Below are positions 7,011-15,647 of a stretch of DNA of 52,368 nt, piece after piece; the first letter of the stretch is position 1, and every line of letters starts with the position of its first letter. The translations under genes were made by a program, and so were the position numbers. Source of the stretch: an uncultured Pedobacter sp. (GTDB lineage: Bacteria > Bacteroidota > Bacteroidia > Sphingobacteriales > Sphingobacteriaceae); the NCBI RefSeq assembly GCF_913776295.1, contig NZ_CAJYOJ010000076.1:1-52368 (forward strand), given 5' to 3'. The notes under the pieces were generated by a model, which had not been told where the DNA came from, made no database searches, and saw only the letters and a list, made by a program, of their open reading frames with translations.

Positions 7011-9809
7011 TTAAAATGTATAAGAGAAAGAAAGTGAGTAATTACTTCCTGGCTTATAACTACTAATGGTTTCATCGCCTTTCGAGCGATCGTATTTTTT
7101 ATCAAGATCGTTATCATAGTATTGTGTAATGCGGTTATTTAAAATATCACCAGCATTAAATTTAATTTCGCCTCTGTTTTTAATCACTTTTAAGGCCAAT
7201 TGCAAATCGATAACATCCCTAGGTGCTTCCCATATTGCAGGGAAAAGTACACCACCGGCAACATTAAGTCTCCGTCCTACCCTGTTGTAGAGTGCATTAA
7301 AGTTTAGCTTGTTATCCAGTAAGCTATGTTGTAAACCAGCATTAATAATGTAAGGCGCCTGACCAACCATTGGTCTTTTCACATCTTTCAGATTTAAACC
7401 AGTATTATTCGTTTCAACTTTTGATTTAATAAGCGAAAGATTTGTGTAGAAGGTTGTATTCTTTAAGAAATCAGTTTTGGCAATAAAATCCAGTGATTTA
7501 CGAAATTCCAATTCCACCCCATAAACATTAACCTGATCAGAATTGATATAGGTTATGATTCTTGAAGAACCACCATCACTATTAAAAGATTCGATGGCAT
7601 TGTGGAATTTTTTATAGAATGCCGAAACTGAAATGATCTGTCCTGCCTGAGGATAAAATTCGAAACGGATATCGCCGTTGTCGATTTTTGCTTCTTTTAG
7701 ACCAGGATTACCCTGTTGCAAAGCCAAAAGTTCATAATCATAAACTGATGCAGAAGCCAATTCCCTAAATTCTGGCCTGGCAAGCGTACGATAATAAGAA
7801 GCCCTTAAATTTATTTTTGGTGTTAGGCTGTACGTGTAGTTCGCAGATGGCAAAAAGTCAACATAGTTATCATTGACAGAAGTTTGAGGTGTAGGCACTT
7901 TAGCGTCTAAAACAACATTAAATTGTTCAACTCTTAGTCCCCATACCAATCTCGATTTTTCGCCCAGTTTGTTGTCTAGCATTAAATAACCCGCATTGGT
8001 CATAGAGTGCGCGTTGTAGCTATCGGCATCCAACGAAATATCATTTAAATAATAAGCCCCGCCATTGATTGCATCTTTACCATATAATGTATTAAGAGAT
8101 CTTCTCTGTACCTCATCTTTCAGCGAAGAGCTTTGATTGGCCTGTAATCCGATAAATCTTGCGTCGAAACTACGTTTGCGATAAATAGAACTTAAACCAG
8201 CTTTGAAAGTAGATGTTTGGCTAAACATTTTTACCGGTAAGGTATAGTTTAAACCTCCGCTAAAGTTATCTTCGTTCAATTTTGAGAATAACCTAGAATT
8301 TTCCTTATTGATATTGTCTGTTTGAGCAACATATACATACGCTTCTTTACCTGCAAGACTTGGATCTCTTTGATAAGAGATTTTCTTTTGATCTGGTTGA
8401 TCATTCAAAATATTGGCATAACTTAACGACCAGTTGATTTTTGAATTATTCTCACCAAGTGGATGTGTGCCTTCGAGGGTAGACTTGAACAAAGATTTCT
8501 GCATTAAATCGAATGCATAAAATTTAATATCCCTTCCTCTATCCTTATTATAACCTTGTCTATCCAGATATTGATCGTCATAAGTTCTGTTATAAATGTT
8601 CTTTAAGGTAATCTTACTTTTACCGAAGGAATAAGCAAAATTGGCAATTGCACCTAAATTAGTAGAGAATTTATAAGCATTATCATGATAATCATAATTT
8701 ACATAATCACGGATAACATCATTATAAATAGTTTGTGAATTTCTATAAGTAACTGAAAATAATGCGCCTAATCTATTATTGCTTTCTTTAAAATCTTTGA
8801 CTCTACCTAAAGTAAACTGATAATTTTGAGTAGGAAGAGAAGTATTGTTATAAGTTTTCCAGTTAGATGAGAGGCTGTTCATTGCTGCAACATCCTGAGC
8901 AGGTGTTAGTCCGGCAAGGATTTTATTACGTGACGGGAAATTACCCGGTAAGGCTTTATTGCCATTATCAAAGCCAAAATAATCACTGGCATTTCTAACC
9001 CCGCTCTTAAAATCCTTAAACGTTGATGCTGTGTTATAACCAGCTCCAATACCAAAACTGATAAAATTGTTATCTGGTATATCTTTCGTCAAAATCTGGA
9101 TAGCACCTCCGGTAAAATCAGCAGGTAAATCTGGTGTAGCTGTTTTACTGACTATCAGGTTATCAACCAGATTCGAAGGAACAATATCAAATGAAAATGC
9201 TTTACGGTTGGGCTCAGTACTTGGTAATGATGCGCCATCAAGGGTTGCATTGTTATACCTATCGCTCAATCCCCTCACGACCACAAATTTGTTATCCTGA
9301 ACCGTAGCACCGCTTACCCTTTTTAAAATATCAGAAGTATTTCTATCCGGCGATTTTTTAATCTGGTCGCTCGAAATACCATCAGAAATTAAAGCACTGT
9401 TTTTTTGTTGCGCATATAAAGAGTTAACCGATTCTTGCTTAAAGCTTGCTTTTACCACAACCTCCTGCAAGTTTTGCCCGACAGCCTCGTTAAGTACAAT
9501 ATTTAAACTGGTAACTGATGGTCCTTTAACCTCTACATCTGATACCTCTTTAGTCTGGTACCCGACGTAAGAAAACTCAAGCGCATATTTACCATTGCTT
9601 ATGGCTTGTAAAGTATATTTACCATCAACATCTGTTGAAACACCTTTAGTTGTACCTTTAATTTTAACCGTTACGCCGATTAGGGTTTCGCCTGTTTTTT
9701 TATCGGTAACCGTTCCAGAAATTTTTCCGGTTTGGGCATACGAAAGTATGCTGATCGTTAAAGCTAACACAGTAAGTGCCGCTCTTTTAAAAAAGTTTAG
9801 TAAGTCCAA
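7011..9809 (-). CDS. TonB-dependent outer-membrane receptor with carboxypeptidase-regulatory-like domain
   Basis: This is a SusC-like receptor of about 930 residues. A signal peptide ends near SYAQ. Then come a CarboxypepD_reg-like beta-sandwich (GKISGTVTDKKTGETLIGVT), a plug (VVRGLSDRYNNATLDGASLP through GGAIQILTKD) and a 22-strand-type barrel ending in an aromatic residue (YSLSFSYTF). It imports a bound ligand across the outer membrane using TonB energy. The frame is open to a GTG at 9845, but a -7 element at 9831-9838 and the quality of the signal peptide favour the TTG at 9809 (MDLLNFFKRAALTVLALT). The adjacent beta-helix lipoprotein is the likely surface partner. The substrate is unknown. 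Confidence 0.9.
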   Translation of the reverse strand: MDLLNFFKRAALTVLALTISILSYAQTGKISGTVTDKKTGETLIGVTVKIKGTTKGVSTDVDGKYTLQAISNGKYALEFSYVGYQTKEVSDVEVKGPSVTSLNIVLNEAVGQNLQEVVVKASFKQESVNSLYAQQKNSALISDGISSDQIKKSPDRNTSDILKRVSGATVQDNKFVVVRGLSDRYNNATLDGASLPSTEPNRKAFSFDIVPSNLVDNLIVSKTATPDLPADFTGGAIQILTKDIPDNNFISFGIGAGYNTASTFKDFKSGVRNASDYFGFDNGNKALPGNFPSRNKILAGLTPAQDVAAMNSLSSNWKTYNNTSLPTQNYQFTLGRVKDFKESNNRLGALFSVTYRNSQTIYNDVIRDYVNYDYHDNAYKFSTNLGAIANFAYSFGKSKITLKNIYNRTYDDQYLDRQGYNKDRGRDIKFYAFDLMQKSLFKSTLEGTHPLGENNSKINWSLSYANILNDQPDQKKISYQRDPSLAGKEAYVYVAQTDNINKENSRLFSKLNEDNFSGGLNYTLPVKMFSQTSTFKAGLSSIYRKRSFDARFIGLQANQSSSLKDEVQRRSLNTLYGKDAINGGAYYLNDISLDADSYNAHSMTNAGYLMLDNKLGEKSRLVWGLRVEQFNVVLDAKVPTPQTSVNDNYVDFLPSANYTYSLTPKINLRASYYRTLARPEFRELASASVYDYELLALQQGNPGLKEAKIDNGDIRFEFYPQAGQIISVSAFYKKFHNAIESFNSDGGSSRIITYINSDQVNVYGVELEFRKSLDFIAKTDFLKNTTFYTNLSLIKSKVETNNTGLNLKDVKRPMVGQAPYIINAGLQHSLLDNKLNFNALYNRVGRRLNVAGGVLFPAIWEAPRDVIDLQLALKVIKNRGEIKFNAGDILNNRITQYYDNDLDKKYDRSKGDETISSYKPGSNYSLSFSYTF

Positions 9810-9830
9810 TTTGCCTTTATTTGATAAGGG

Positions 9831-9838
9831 CAAAATTA
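9831..9838 (-). promoter_or_regulatory. -7 promoter element for the TonB-dependent receptor gene
   Basis: On the minus strand this reads TAATTTTG (TAnnTTTG). A start of transcription near 9824 would exclude the GTG at 9845 and leave about 15 bases before the TTG at 9809. Confidence 0.4.
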
Positions 9839-9921
9839 TTACCACAGTGTTAACTGTAGGTTAGATGTTAATTAAGATTGTTTTACTTTAAGGTTAATTC
9901 AATATTAACCAATATTTTTGA

Positions 9922-10437
9922 TCAGTAACGGATGCCCACCTTTTTGCAGATGAAATGCAATAACCAGATTGGGCCGATTAACAAAAATTTAACATCATCC
10001 AGGAAAGATGGTTTCTTCCTTTCAATTTTATGTCCGATAAACTGACCGATCCAGGCGGCTATAAATATTGCAGCGTAAATGGCATACGCGGTTCCGCTCC
10101 CCAGACCTACCGCCTGCTCAATTTTAACGATGATATAACTCATTATTCCCACCACCCAGATCATCATGAAAAATAAAACTGGTGATAAAGTGAAATAATA
10201 ATACAAGCTAAAGGCTATCAGAAACGAAGCCCAATTAAAGAAGCCGTTATAGCTGCCCAGAAAATTTAGATGCGGAAATGGAATCTGCCATACTAAACCC
10301 AACAGGCTGAACACGATCAAAGGAACACAGATCCAATGAACCAGTTTATTGGTTGAGTTTTGGTGGCTCTCTGCATACTTGTCGAAAAGTACATCAACCG
10401 GTCTTTTAGGGTCAATTTTAATGGTTTGCTTGCTCAT
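9922..10437 (-). CDS. DUF962 / Mpo1-like membrane protein
   Basis: The 171-residue protein carries the DUF962 signature: a His-containing N-terminus (YAESHQNSTNKLVHWICVP), four hydrophobic segments, and a C-terminal GHKIERKKPSFLDDVKFLLI. Yeast Mpo1, of the same family, is a membrane Fe(II)-dependent dioxygenase in the alpha-oxidation of 2-hydroxy fatty acids, with conserved histidines as metal ligands. A similar role in processing hydroxylated lipid chains is plausible here, because Sphingobacteriaceae make sphingolipids and hydroxy fatty acids, but this is an inference. The gene lies downstream of rny and is separated from it by hairpins, so it is probably a separate transcription unit or reached by readthrough. 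Confidence 0.8.
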   Translation of the reverse strand: MSKQTIKIDPKRPVDVLFDKYAESHQNSTNKLVHWICVPLIVFSLLGLVWQIPFPHLNFLGSYNGFFNWASFLIAFSLYYYFTLSPVLFFMMIWVVGIMSYIIVKIEQAVGLGSGTAYAIYAAIFIAAWIGQFIGHKIERKKPSFLDDVKFLLIGPIWLLHFICKKVGIRY

Positions 10438-10452
10438 TATGTAAAAATAAAA

Positions 10453-10477
10453 AAAGCGATGGAATATCCATCGCTTT
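10453..10477. terminator. Hairpin between rny and the DUF962 gene
   Basis: aaagcgatgg (10453-10462) pairs perfectly with ccatcgcttt (10468-10477) around a 5-base loop. An A-run on the left gives a T-run on the minus strand, so this works best as the terminator of rny reading leftward. Confidence 0.7.
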
Positions 10478-10483
10478 ATATAG

Positions 10484-10516
10484 AGACCTTATAGGTTTTT
10501 GAAACCTGTAAGGTCT
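10484..10516. repeat. Perfect-length inverted repeat, dispersed-element type
   Basis: agaccttataggttt (10484-10498) pairs with gaaacctgtaaggtct (ending at 10516) with one G-U type difference and a 3-base loop. It stands directly next to a conventional terminator hairpin, so it is not needed for termination. It resembles short palindromes scattered through intergenic DNA of this phylum. Confidence 0.5.
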
Positions 10517-10523
10517 TAAACTA

Positions 10524-12095
10524 TTATTTCGCAAAAGCTACCGAACGGGTTTCCCTGATTACGGTCACCTTAATCTGACCCGGATAGGTCATTTCAGTTT
10601 GAATACGTGTAGAAATATCGGCCGCTAAAAGTTCTGCCTGTGCATCGGTTATGCGTTCGCTTTCTACAATTACACGTAGTTCTCTACCAGCCTGTATAGC
10701 GAAAGTTTTTTCTACACCTGGATAAGATAACGCCAATTCTTCTAAATCTTTAAGGCGTTTAATATAACTTTCCACCACCTCGCGGCGTGCCCCCGGACGT
10801 GCGCCAGAAATGGCATCACAAGCCTGTACAATTGGAGAGATCATTGAAGTCATCTCAATTTCATCATGGTGGGCACCAATAGCATTGCAAATTTCCGGGT
10901 GCTCTTTATATTTTTCAGCCAGTTGCATTCCTAAAATGGCGTGTGGCAATTCCGGGTTATCATCAGGCACTTTACCAATATCGTGTAAGAGACCCGCACG
11001 TTTAGCCATTTTAGCATTTAAGCCTAACTCTGCAGCCATTGTGGCACAGAAATTCGCCACCTCACGTGAGTGATGTAAAAGATTTTGTCCGTATGATGAA
11101 CGGTAACGCATACGCCCAACCATCCGGATCAACTCCGGATGCAAACCATGGATCCCTAAATCAATTACGGTACGCTCTCCAATTTCTACAATCTCATCTT
11201 CAATCTGTTTTTTGGTTTTGGCTACAATTTCTTCAATACGTGCCGGGTGGATACGACCATCGGTTACCAAACGGTGTAAAGCCAAACGGGCGATTTCTCT
11301 TCTTACCGGATCGAAACCAGATAGAATGATCGCTTCCGGTGTATCGTCCACAATAATTTCAATGCCGGTTGCTGCTTCCAGGGCACGGATATTTCTACCC
11401 TCTCTTCCAATAACGCGACCTTTAATTTCGTCACTTTCGATATGGAAAATAGACACAGAATTTTCAATTGCCGCTTCGGTAGCCGTACGCTGAATGGTTT
11501 GAATCACCACTTTTTTAGCTTCCTTACTTGCCGTTAATTTGGCCTCATCCACAATATCCTTCACCTGCATCATAGCCTGGGTACGGGCTTCCTGTTTCAG
11601 ATTTTCTACCAATTGTTCTTTAGCTTCTTCAGCAGAAAGGCCGGCAATAGTTTCTAACTGTTTTAGATGCTGATTTTTAAGTACCTCCACTTCTTCTTGC
11701 TTTTTAACGGCAAGCTCAGTCTGTTTTTCGAGGTTAATTTTATGCTTTTCGAGTTCCTGCTCTTTTTTATTAAAGTTCTCCATACGCTGATTGACCGATT
11801 GCTCTTTCTGCTTAATGGTATTTTCGCGCTGGTTAATGGTATTGTTTCTTGCACTAACTTCTTGTTCGTGTTCAGCTTTTAATTGTAAGAATTTCTCTTT
11901 TGCTTCTAAAAGTTTATTCTTTTTTAAAATCTCTGCATTGTTTTCTGCATCTTTTAAAATTTTCTTCACTTTGTTCTGTGCGGCAATTTCCTGCTGTTTA
12001 AGCAAGTTACGCAACAGAAATCTTCCTATTACTACTCCGATAGCTATACCCGCTATCACGGCAAATACATATCCTAATATTTCAACTATTTCCAT
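10524..12095 (-). CDS. rny: Ribonuclease Y
   Basis: The 523-residue protein is full length for RNase Y, the membrane-anchored endoribonuclease that starts mRNA decay. The layout is an N-terminal membrane helix (about 6-28), a long charged coiled coil (about 30-200), a KH domain with the GxxG loop (VIGREGRNIRALEAATGIEI, about 225-245) and an HD domain with the metal-binding HD pair (AGLLHDIGKVPD). The C-terminus (MTYPGQIKVTVIRETRSVAFAK region) matches the family. It lies downstream of pheT, a coiled-coil gene, zapA and a structured RNA on the same strand. The ATG is well defined by the membrane helix. Confidence 0.97.
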   Translation of the reverse strand: MEIVEILGYVFAVIAGIAIGVVIGRFLLRNLLKQQEIAAQNKVKKILKDAENNAEILKKNKLLEAKEKFLQLKAEHEQEVSARNNTINQRENTIKQKEQSVNQRMENFNKKEQELEKHKINLEKQTELAVKKQEEVEVLKNQHLKQLETIAGLSAEEAKEQLVENLKQEARTQAMMQVKDIVDEAKLTASKEAKKVVIQTIQRTATEAAIENSVSIFHIESDEIKGRVIGREGRNIRALEAATGIEIIVDDTPEAIILSGFDPVRREIARLALHRLVTDGRIHPARIEEIVAKTKKQIEDEIVEIGERTVIDLGIHGLHPELIRMVGRMRYRSSYGQNLLHHSREVANFCATMAAELGLNAKMAKRAGLLHDIGKVPDDNPELPHAILGMQLAEKYKEHPEICNAIGAHHDEIEMTSMISPIVQACDAISGARPGARREVVESYIKRLKDLEELALSYPGVEKTFAIQAGRELRVIVESERITDAQAELLAADISTRIQTEMTYPGQIKVTVIRETRSVAFAK

Positions 12096-12118
12096 TTTGT
12101 TTTTTATGTAAAAAAAAA

Positions 12119-12281
12119 CCGCAACTAATTTTTAAAGTCTCATACATTTTAAACCTCAACTAAGCATAATTAGGGTTTAAGCCATTTTCAGGTGCAATTG
12201 CAAATGAAATACGCCCTCTTAACCCTATAGATATTGAAGTGTTAAGTTTTATAAAATTTGAAACTCAAAAACCAGCTGCGG
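12119..12281 (-). ncRNA. ssrS: Candidate 6S RNA (6S-like regulator of RNA polymerase)
   Basis: The minus strand can fold into the three-part 6S shape. A closing stem of about 18 pairs joins CCGCAGCTGGTTTTTGAG (12281-12264) to CTTTAAAAATTAGTTGCGG (12137-12119), including G-U pairs. A large AT-rich internal bubble follows, with about 37 bases on the 5' side and 34 on the 3' side. An inner helix joins AGGGTTAAG (12226-12218) to CTTAAACCCT (12181-12172). The closing stem is followed at once by an 8-T run (to about 12110), as in an intrinsic terminator. The length of about 163 nt fits 6S RNA. The gene sits directly after zapA, the same neighbour that ssrS has in gammaproteobacteria. The 5' end is estimated and no strong promoter is seen. 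A 6S-Flavo type RNA is the likely class; no covariance search was run. Confidence 0.65.
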
Positions 12282-12316
12282 CTATGTTTTTATGCTAAAT
12301 AGTGGCACCGTCGCTG

Positions 12317-12335
12317 ATCCGATAACTAATCGGAT
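12317..12335. repeat. Short palindrome atccgat-N5-atcggat
   Basis: The perfect 7-base arms atccgat and atcggat flank aacta. A near copy (atccgat-ggtt-atcggat) occurs near 52050, which suggests a dispersed palindromic unit and not a local operator. Confidence 0.5.
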
Positions 12336-12353
12336 GTAAACCTAATTAAATAG

Positions 12354-12374
12354 ATGCTGAAACGAGTTCAGCAT
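12354..12374. repeat. Short palindrome atgctgaa-N5-ttcagcat
   Basis: Perfect 8-base arms surround acgag and continue into gacgaattg. The sequence looks like a widely scattered Bacteroidota intergenic palindrome. It lies between zapA and the 6S-like RNA and could act as a transcript end for zapA, but no T-run follows. Confidence 0.5.
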
Positions 12375-12398
12375 GACGAATTGCCGAAAGAACGAACC

Positions 12399-12689
12399 TT
12401 ATTTTGCAAAGAAATTATTGAGTAAAATATCCAATTCTTCAACTTTATCGGCAACAGCAGTATCCTGGCTCTGTACTTTGTTTTCTGTTCTTAATACGGC
12501 TGTTGCATAGTGCAACACTGCCATAGAAAGAAGGTCTTGCTTATCTCTAACCGCATAATTATCCTGGTAATCTTTTATGCGCTCATTGATCATTTTTGCT
12601 GCCCGTCTCACAATTTCTTCCTCTTCCACATTTACTTTTAGTGGGTAAATACGGTCGGAAATGGTTATTTTAATCGAGATTTCTCCCAT
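12399..12689 (-). CDS. zapA: Cell division protein ZapA
   Basis: The 96-residue protein matches ZapA, which bundles FtsZ filaments at the division site. It has an N-terminal beta region with the family start (ISIKITISDRIYPLKVNVEE) and a C-terminal helix/coiled coil (AAKMINERIKDYQ onward). The length is normal for the family. It lies 32 bases downstream of a coiled-coil gene, which follows pheT by a similar gap, so all three are probably co-transcribed. Confidence 0.93.
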   Translation of the reverse strand: MGEISIKITISDRIYPLKVNVEEEEIVRRAAKMINERIKDYQDNYAVRDKQDLLSMAVLHYATAVLRTENKVQSQDTAVADKVEELDILLNNFFAK

Positions 12690-12721
12690 TTGCTAGCTTA
12701 GTTTCTGATTTCCTTGCATCA

Positions 12722-13012
12722 CTATTTTTTTAATAATGCAATACTCTTATCAATCTCCCGCACAAAATCGTTAATTTTTTGTTTAATGTCAAGCGATTTT
12801 TCACTTGCCCCCTCTATACTTTTAGCCAATTTTGTAACTCTCAATTTTTCATCAAGTTCCAAATTTTTGCCTTTTGCTGTATCGAGCGCAACCTTTAACG
12901 ATTGATTTTCAAGCTTTAATAAATCATTTTCTTCCTGTAGCGCATTACATAACTCAATTACCCGAGCCGTTTTTTGTAATACTTTATCTAATTGATCTGC
13001 AACAGAAGCCAT
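12722..13012 (-). CDS. Small coiled-coil protein upstream of zapA
   Basis: The 96-residue protein is almost entirely coiled coil (VIELCNALQEENDLLKLENQ, VALDTAKGKNLELDEKL). It has no signal peptide or membrane segment. Its place between pheT and zapA, with gaps of about 31 bases on both sides, suggests a ZapB-like or ZapA-partner role in division, but similarity to ZapB cannot be proved from heptads alone. The gene is small and well conserved in character. Confidence 0.75.
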   Translation of the reverse strand: MASVADQLDKVLQKTARVIELCNALQEENDLLKLENQSLKVALDTAKGKNLELDEKLRVTKLAKSIEGASEKSLDIKQKINDFVREIDKSIALLKK

Positions 13013-13043
13013 GAATTTATTTTTAAAAATACGAATTTATATT

Positions 13044-15443
13044 TTATTTCCTAATTTCTGCCCCGGCTTGTGCCGTTAAATTCGTGATTAGTTTCTGCAT
13101 GGTATGTTCAATCTGCTTATCGGTCAGGGTTTGTTCCTCATCCTGCAAAATAAAATTCAAGGCATAAGATTTTTTGCCTTCCGGCAATTTATCACCCACA
13201 TATACATCAAATACACCCACTTCCTTGATCAGCTTTTTATCAGTTTTAAATGCAATGCCTTTCAAAGTATCGAAAGTTACATTTTGATCAATCAGCAAGG
13301 AAAGATCGCGACGCACCTGCGGATACTTAGCAACATCTTTATGTACGATTTTATTTCTCCTTACAATATCCAATAAAACAGCCCAATCAAAATCAGCATA
13401 ATATACATCTGCATTTACATCAGCTATTTTACGGTCGGCTTTTGAAACGGCCCCGAAACTTACCAAAGTTTTATCTCCACGGAAATATTTAATGCCATAG
13501 GCAAAGTTTTCGTCGTTTAAAACATCAGACTGGTAACTGGTAATGCCCAAACGTGATACGATGGCATCAACTGCTGATTTTAAATTATAAAAAGTGGCCG
13601 GTTTAGCCTGATGGTTCCATTGCTCACTTTGTTTGGCACCTGCAATCAACAATAATAACCTTGGGCGCTCCACATACTGCTCATTAATTAGATGATAGGT
13701 TTTACCAAATTCGTAAAACTTCACGTCCGGATTCTTCCGGTTCTGATTGTAGGCTACACTTTCCAAAGCCGGCATCAATAAATTCTGTCGCATTACATTT
13801 AAATCACTGCTCAACGGATTTAAAATGAATACGGCTTCGTCTAAATTTTTCGAATAGGCTGATTTGGTTAACGAGTTACACATAATCTCTGCAAAACCAT
13901 TTGCAGTGAGCATATCTGCAATGACGTTATGCGTATTTTCCTTCTCAGGCTTTACACTGTAAGAAAGTGATGCATTCACCTTTGAAGGAATTTCGATATT
14001 GTTGTAACCATAAATACGCAATACCTCTTCTGTAATATCGCATTCGCGGGTTACGTCTACTTTAAATGATGGTACCCTTAAAGCCAAAGTATCATCAGAA
14101 GTATTAGTTGCCGAAATACCTAAAGCGGTAATGATGTGTTTGATTTCAGCCGAAGGAATATTTGCGCCGATTAATTTATTGATATTGGTATAACTTACCT
14201 CGAACTCAAATGGCTTGATTTGGTTTGGGTAGATATCAGCCACCGGAGAAGAAATTTCGCCACCAGCCAGTTCTTTGATCAACAAAGCAGCATATTTTAA
14301 TGCAGTAACCGTAATCTCAGGATCGGTACCACGCTCGTAACGGAAAGAAGCATCGGTTTTTAAACCATGTCTTTTAGATGTTTTGCGAACAGAAACAGAA
14401 TTGAAATAAGCACTTTCGAGGAAAATATTTTTGGTATTGGTATCAACGCCTGAAGATTTACCGCCAAAAACACCGGCTATACACATTGGTGCTTCAGCAT
14501 TGCAGATCATCAGATCATCTGCAATCAACTTGCGCTCCACCTCATCAAGCGTTACAAAAGGTGTTCCTTCGGCAACTTTCTTAACAATTACTTTTCCACC
14601 GCTAATTTTATCAGCATCAAATGCATGTAAAGGCTGCCCCAAACCATGAAGCACATAATTGGTGATATCCACCACATTATTGATCGGGCGTAAACCAATT
14701 ACCTTTAGCTTGTCTTTCAACCAATCAGGCGATTCTGTAACGGTAACACCAGAAATGGTAACACTACTATACCGTGGACAAGCTGTTGAATCTTCTACTT
14801 CGACAGGTATAACCAGACTTTCGTTATCCGTTTTGAATGCAGAAATATCAGGCATTTCATACTCACTTCTGAAATAGGCCGCTAAATCTCTCGCCACGCC
14901 TAAATGAGATGCTGCATCGGCACGGTTGGGTGTTAATCCGATTTCGAAAACAAAATCATCATCCATTTTAAAATGATCTTTTGCGCGGATCCCGACCTCG
15001 GTATCTTCAGCCAGGATCATAATTCCATCATGCGATTTGCCTAAACCGATTTCATCTTCGGCACAGATCATTCCCTGCGAAAGTTCACCCCTGATTTTTG
15101 ATTCTTTTATCTTAAAAGGTTCTCCCTCTAAAGGATATACCGTTGTACCCACTGTAGCTACGACCACTTTTTGGCCAGCGCCCACATTTGGCGCACCGCA
15201 AACAATCTGAAGGTTTTCTTTGCCGCCAACATTTACGGTCGTAATGCGCAAACGATCGGCATTCGGATGCTGAACACAGGTTAATACTTCGCCAATAACC
15301 AATCCCTCTAAACCGCCTAAAACAGGCTGCACTTTTTCTACACTTTCTACCTCTAAACCCACATTGGTAAGGATTAAAGAAAGTTCCTGAGGTGTTTTAT
15401 CAATTTGTACGAATTTTTTTAACCAGTTATATGATATTTTCAT
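13044..15443 (-). CDS. pheT: Phenylalanine--tRNA ligase beta subunit
   Basis: The 799-residue protein has the full PheT layout: a tRNA-binding domain (about 40-150, GLVIGEVLTCVQHPNADRL), B3/B4 editing domain, B5, catalytic-like core and a C-terminal FDX-ACB anticodon-binding domain (VRRDLSLLIDQNVTFDTL). It pairs with PheS, not in this window, to charge tRNA-Phe, two copies of which lie 34 kb away. It leads the minus-strand unit pheT - coiled-coil gene - zapA. A -7 element lies 78 bases upstream of the start. Confidence 0.98.
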   Translation of the reverse strand: MKISYNWLKKFVQIDKTPQELSLILTNVGLEVESVEKVQPVLGGLEGLVIGEVLTCVQHPNADRLRITTVNVGGKENLQIVCGAPNVGAGQKVVVATVGTTVYPLEGEPFKIKESKIRGELSQGMICAEDEIGLGKSHDGIMILAEDTEVGIRAKDHFKMDDDFVFEIGLTPNRADAASHLGVARDLAAYFRSEYEMPDISAFKTDNESLVIPVEVEDSTACPRYSSVTISGVTVTESPDWLKDKLKVIGLRPINNVVDITNYVLHGLGQPLHAFDADKISGGKVIVKKVAEGTPFVTLDEVERKLIADDLMICNAEAPMCIAGVFGGKSSGVDTNTKNIFLESAYFNSVSVRKTSKRHGLKTDASFRYERGTDPEITVTALKYAALLIKELAGGEISSPVADIYPNQIKPFEFEVSYTNINKLIGANIPSAEIKHIITALGISATNTSDDTLALRVPSFKVDVTRECDITEEVLRIYGYNNIEIPSKVNASLSYSVKPEKENTHNVIADMLTANGFAEIMCNSLTKSAYSKNLDEAVFILNPLSSDLNVMRQNLLMPALESVAYNQNRKNPDVKFYEFGKTYHLINEQYVERPRLLLLIAGAKQSEQWNHQAKPATFYNLKSAVDAIVSRLGITSYQSDVLNDENFAYGIKYFRGDKTLVSFGAVSKADRKIADVNADVYYADFDWAVLLDIVRRNKIVHKDVAKYPQVRRDLSLLIDQNVTFDTLKGIAFKTDKKLIKEVGVFDVYVGDKLPEGKKSYALNFILQDEEQTLTDKQIEHTMQKLITNLTAQAGAEIRK

Positions 15444-15484
15444 TTATTGAGATTTGAGATTCGAGACCTTAGATTTGAGACTTA
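15444..15484. repeat. Word repeat (gagatttga-like) in the pheT leader
   Basis: Repeated variants of gagatttgaga, gattcgagacc and gatttgagactt fill the space between the pheT ATG and its predicted transcription start. A second block with the same word lies at 15553-15607. Confidence 0.6.
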
Positions 15485-15520
15485 CGAGCGCTAAAATCGT
15501 GGTTCAAGAATTATAAAATG

Positions 15521-15528
15521 CAAAGATA
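15521..15528 (-). promoter_or_regulatory. -7 promoter element for pheT
   Basis: The minus strand reads TATCTTTG (TAnnTTTG). A start near 15514 gives a leader of about 70 bases that contains the gagatttga word repeats. Confidence 0.5.
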
Positions 15529-15552
15529 TTATTTAAAGGGCAAAGCAGGAAG

Positions 15553-15607
15553 TTAATTATTGAGATTTGATATTGGAGAGACGAGATTTGAGACATGAGA
15601 AGTGAGC
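15553..15607. repeat. Second gagatttga word-repeat block
   Basis: The words gagatttga, gatattggagagacg and agatttgagacatgagaa repeat imperfectly. Same family as 15444-15484, on the far side of the pheT promoter. Confidence 0.55.
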
Positions 15608-15647
15608 GATAACAAAACCGAAAAATGGTTCAAACACCAAAAAGTGA

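Noticed and set aside
10484..10516. Second terminator for rny
   Set aside because: No T-run follows the hairpin and a good terminator already stands beside it, so it is listed as a repeat.
15444..15528. T-box or other riboswitch in front of pheT
   Set aside because: The leader is only about 70 bases, filled with word repeats, with no specifier-loop or antiterminator pattern.
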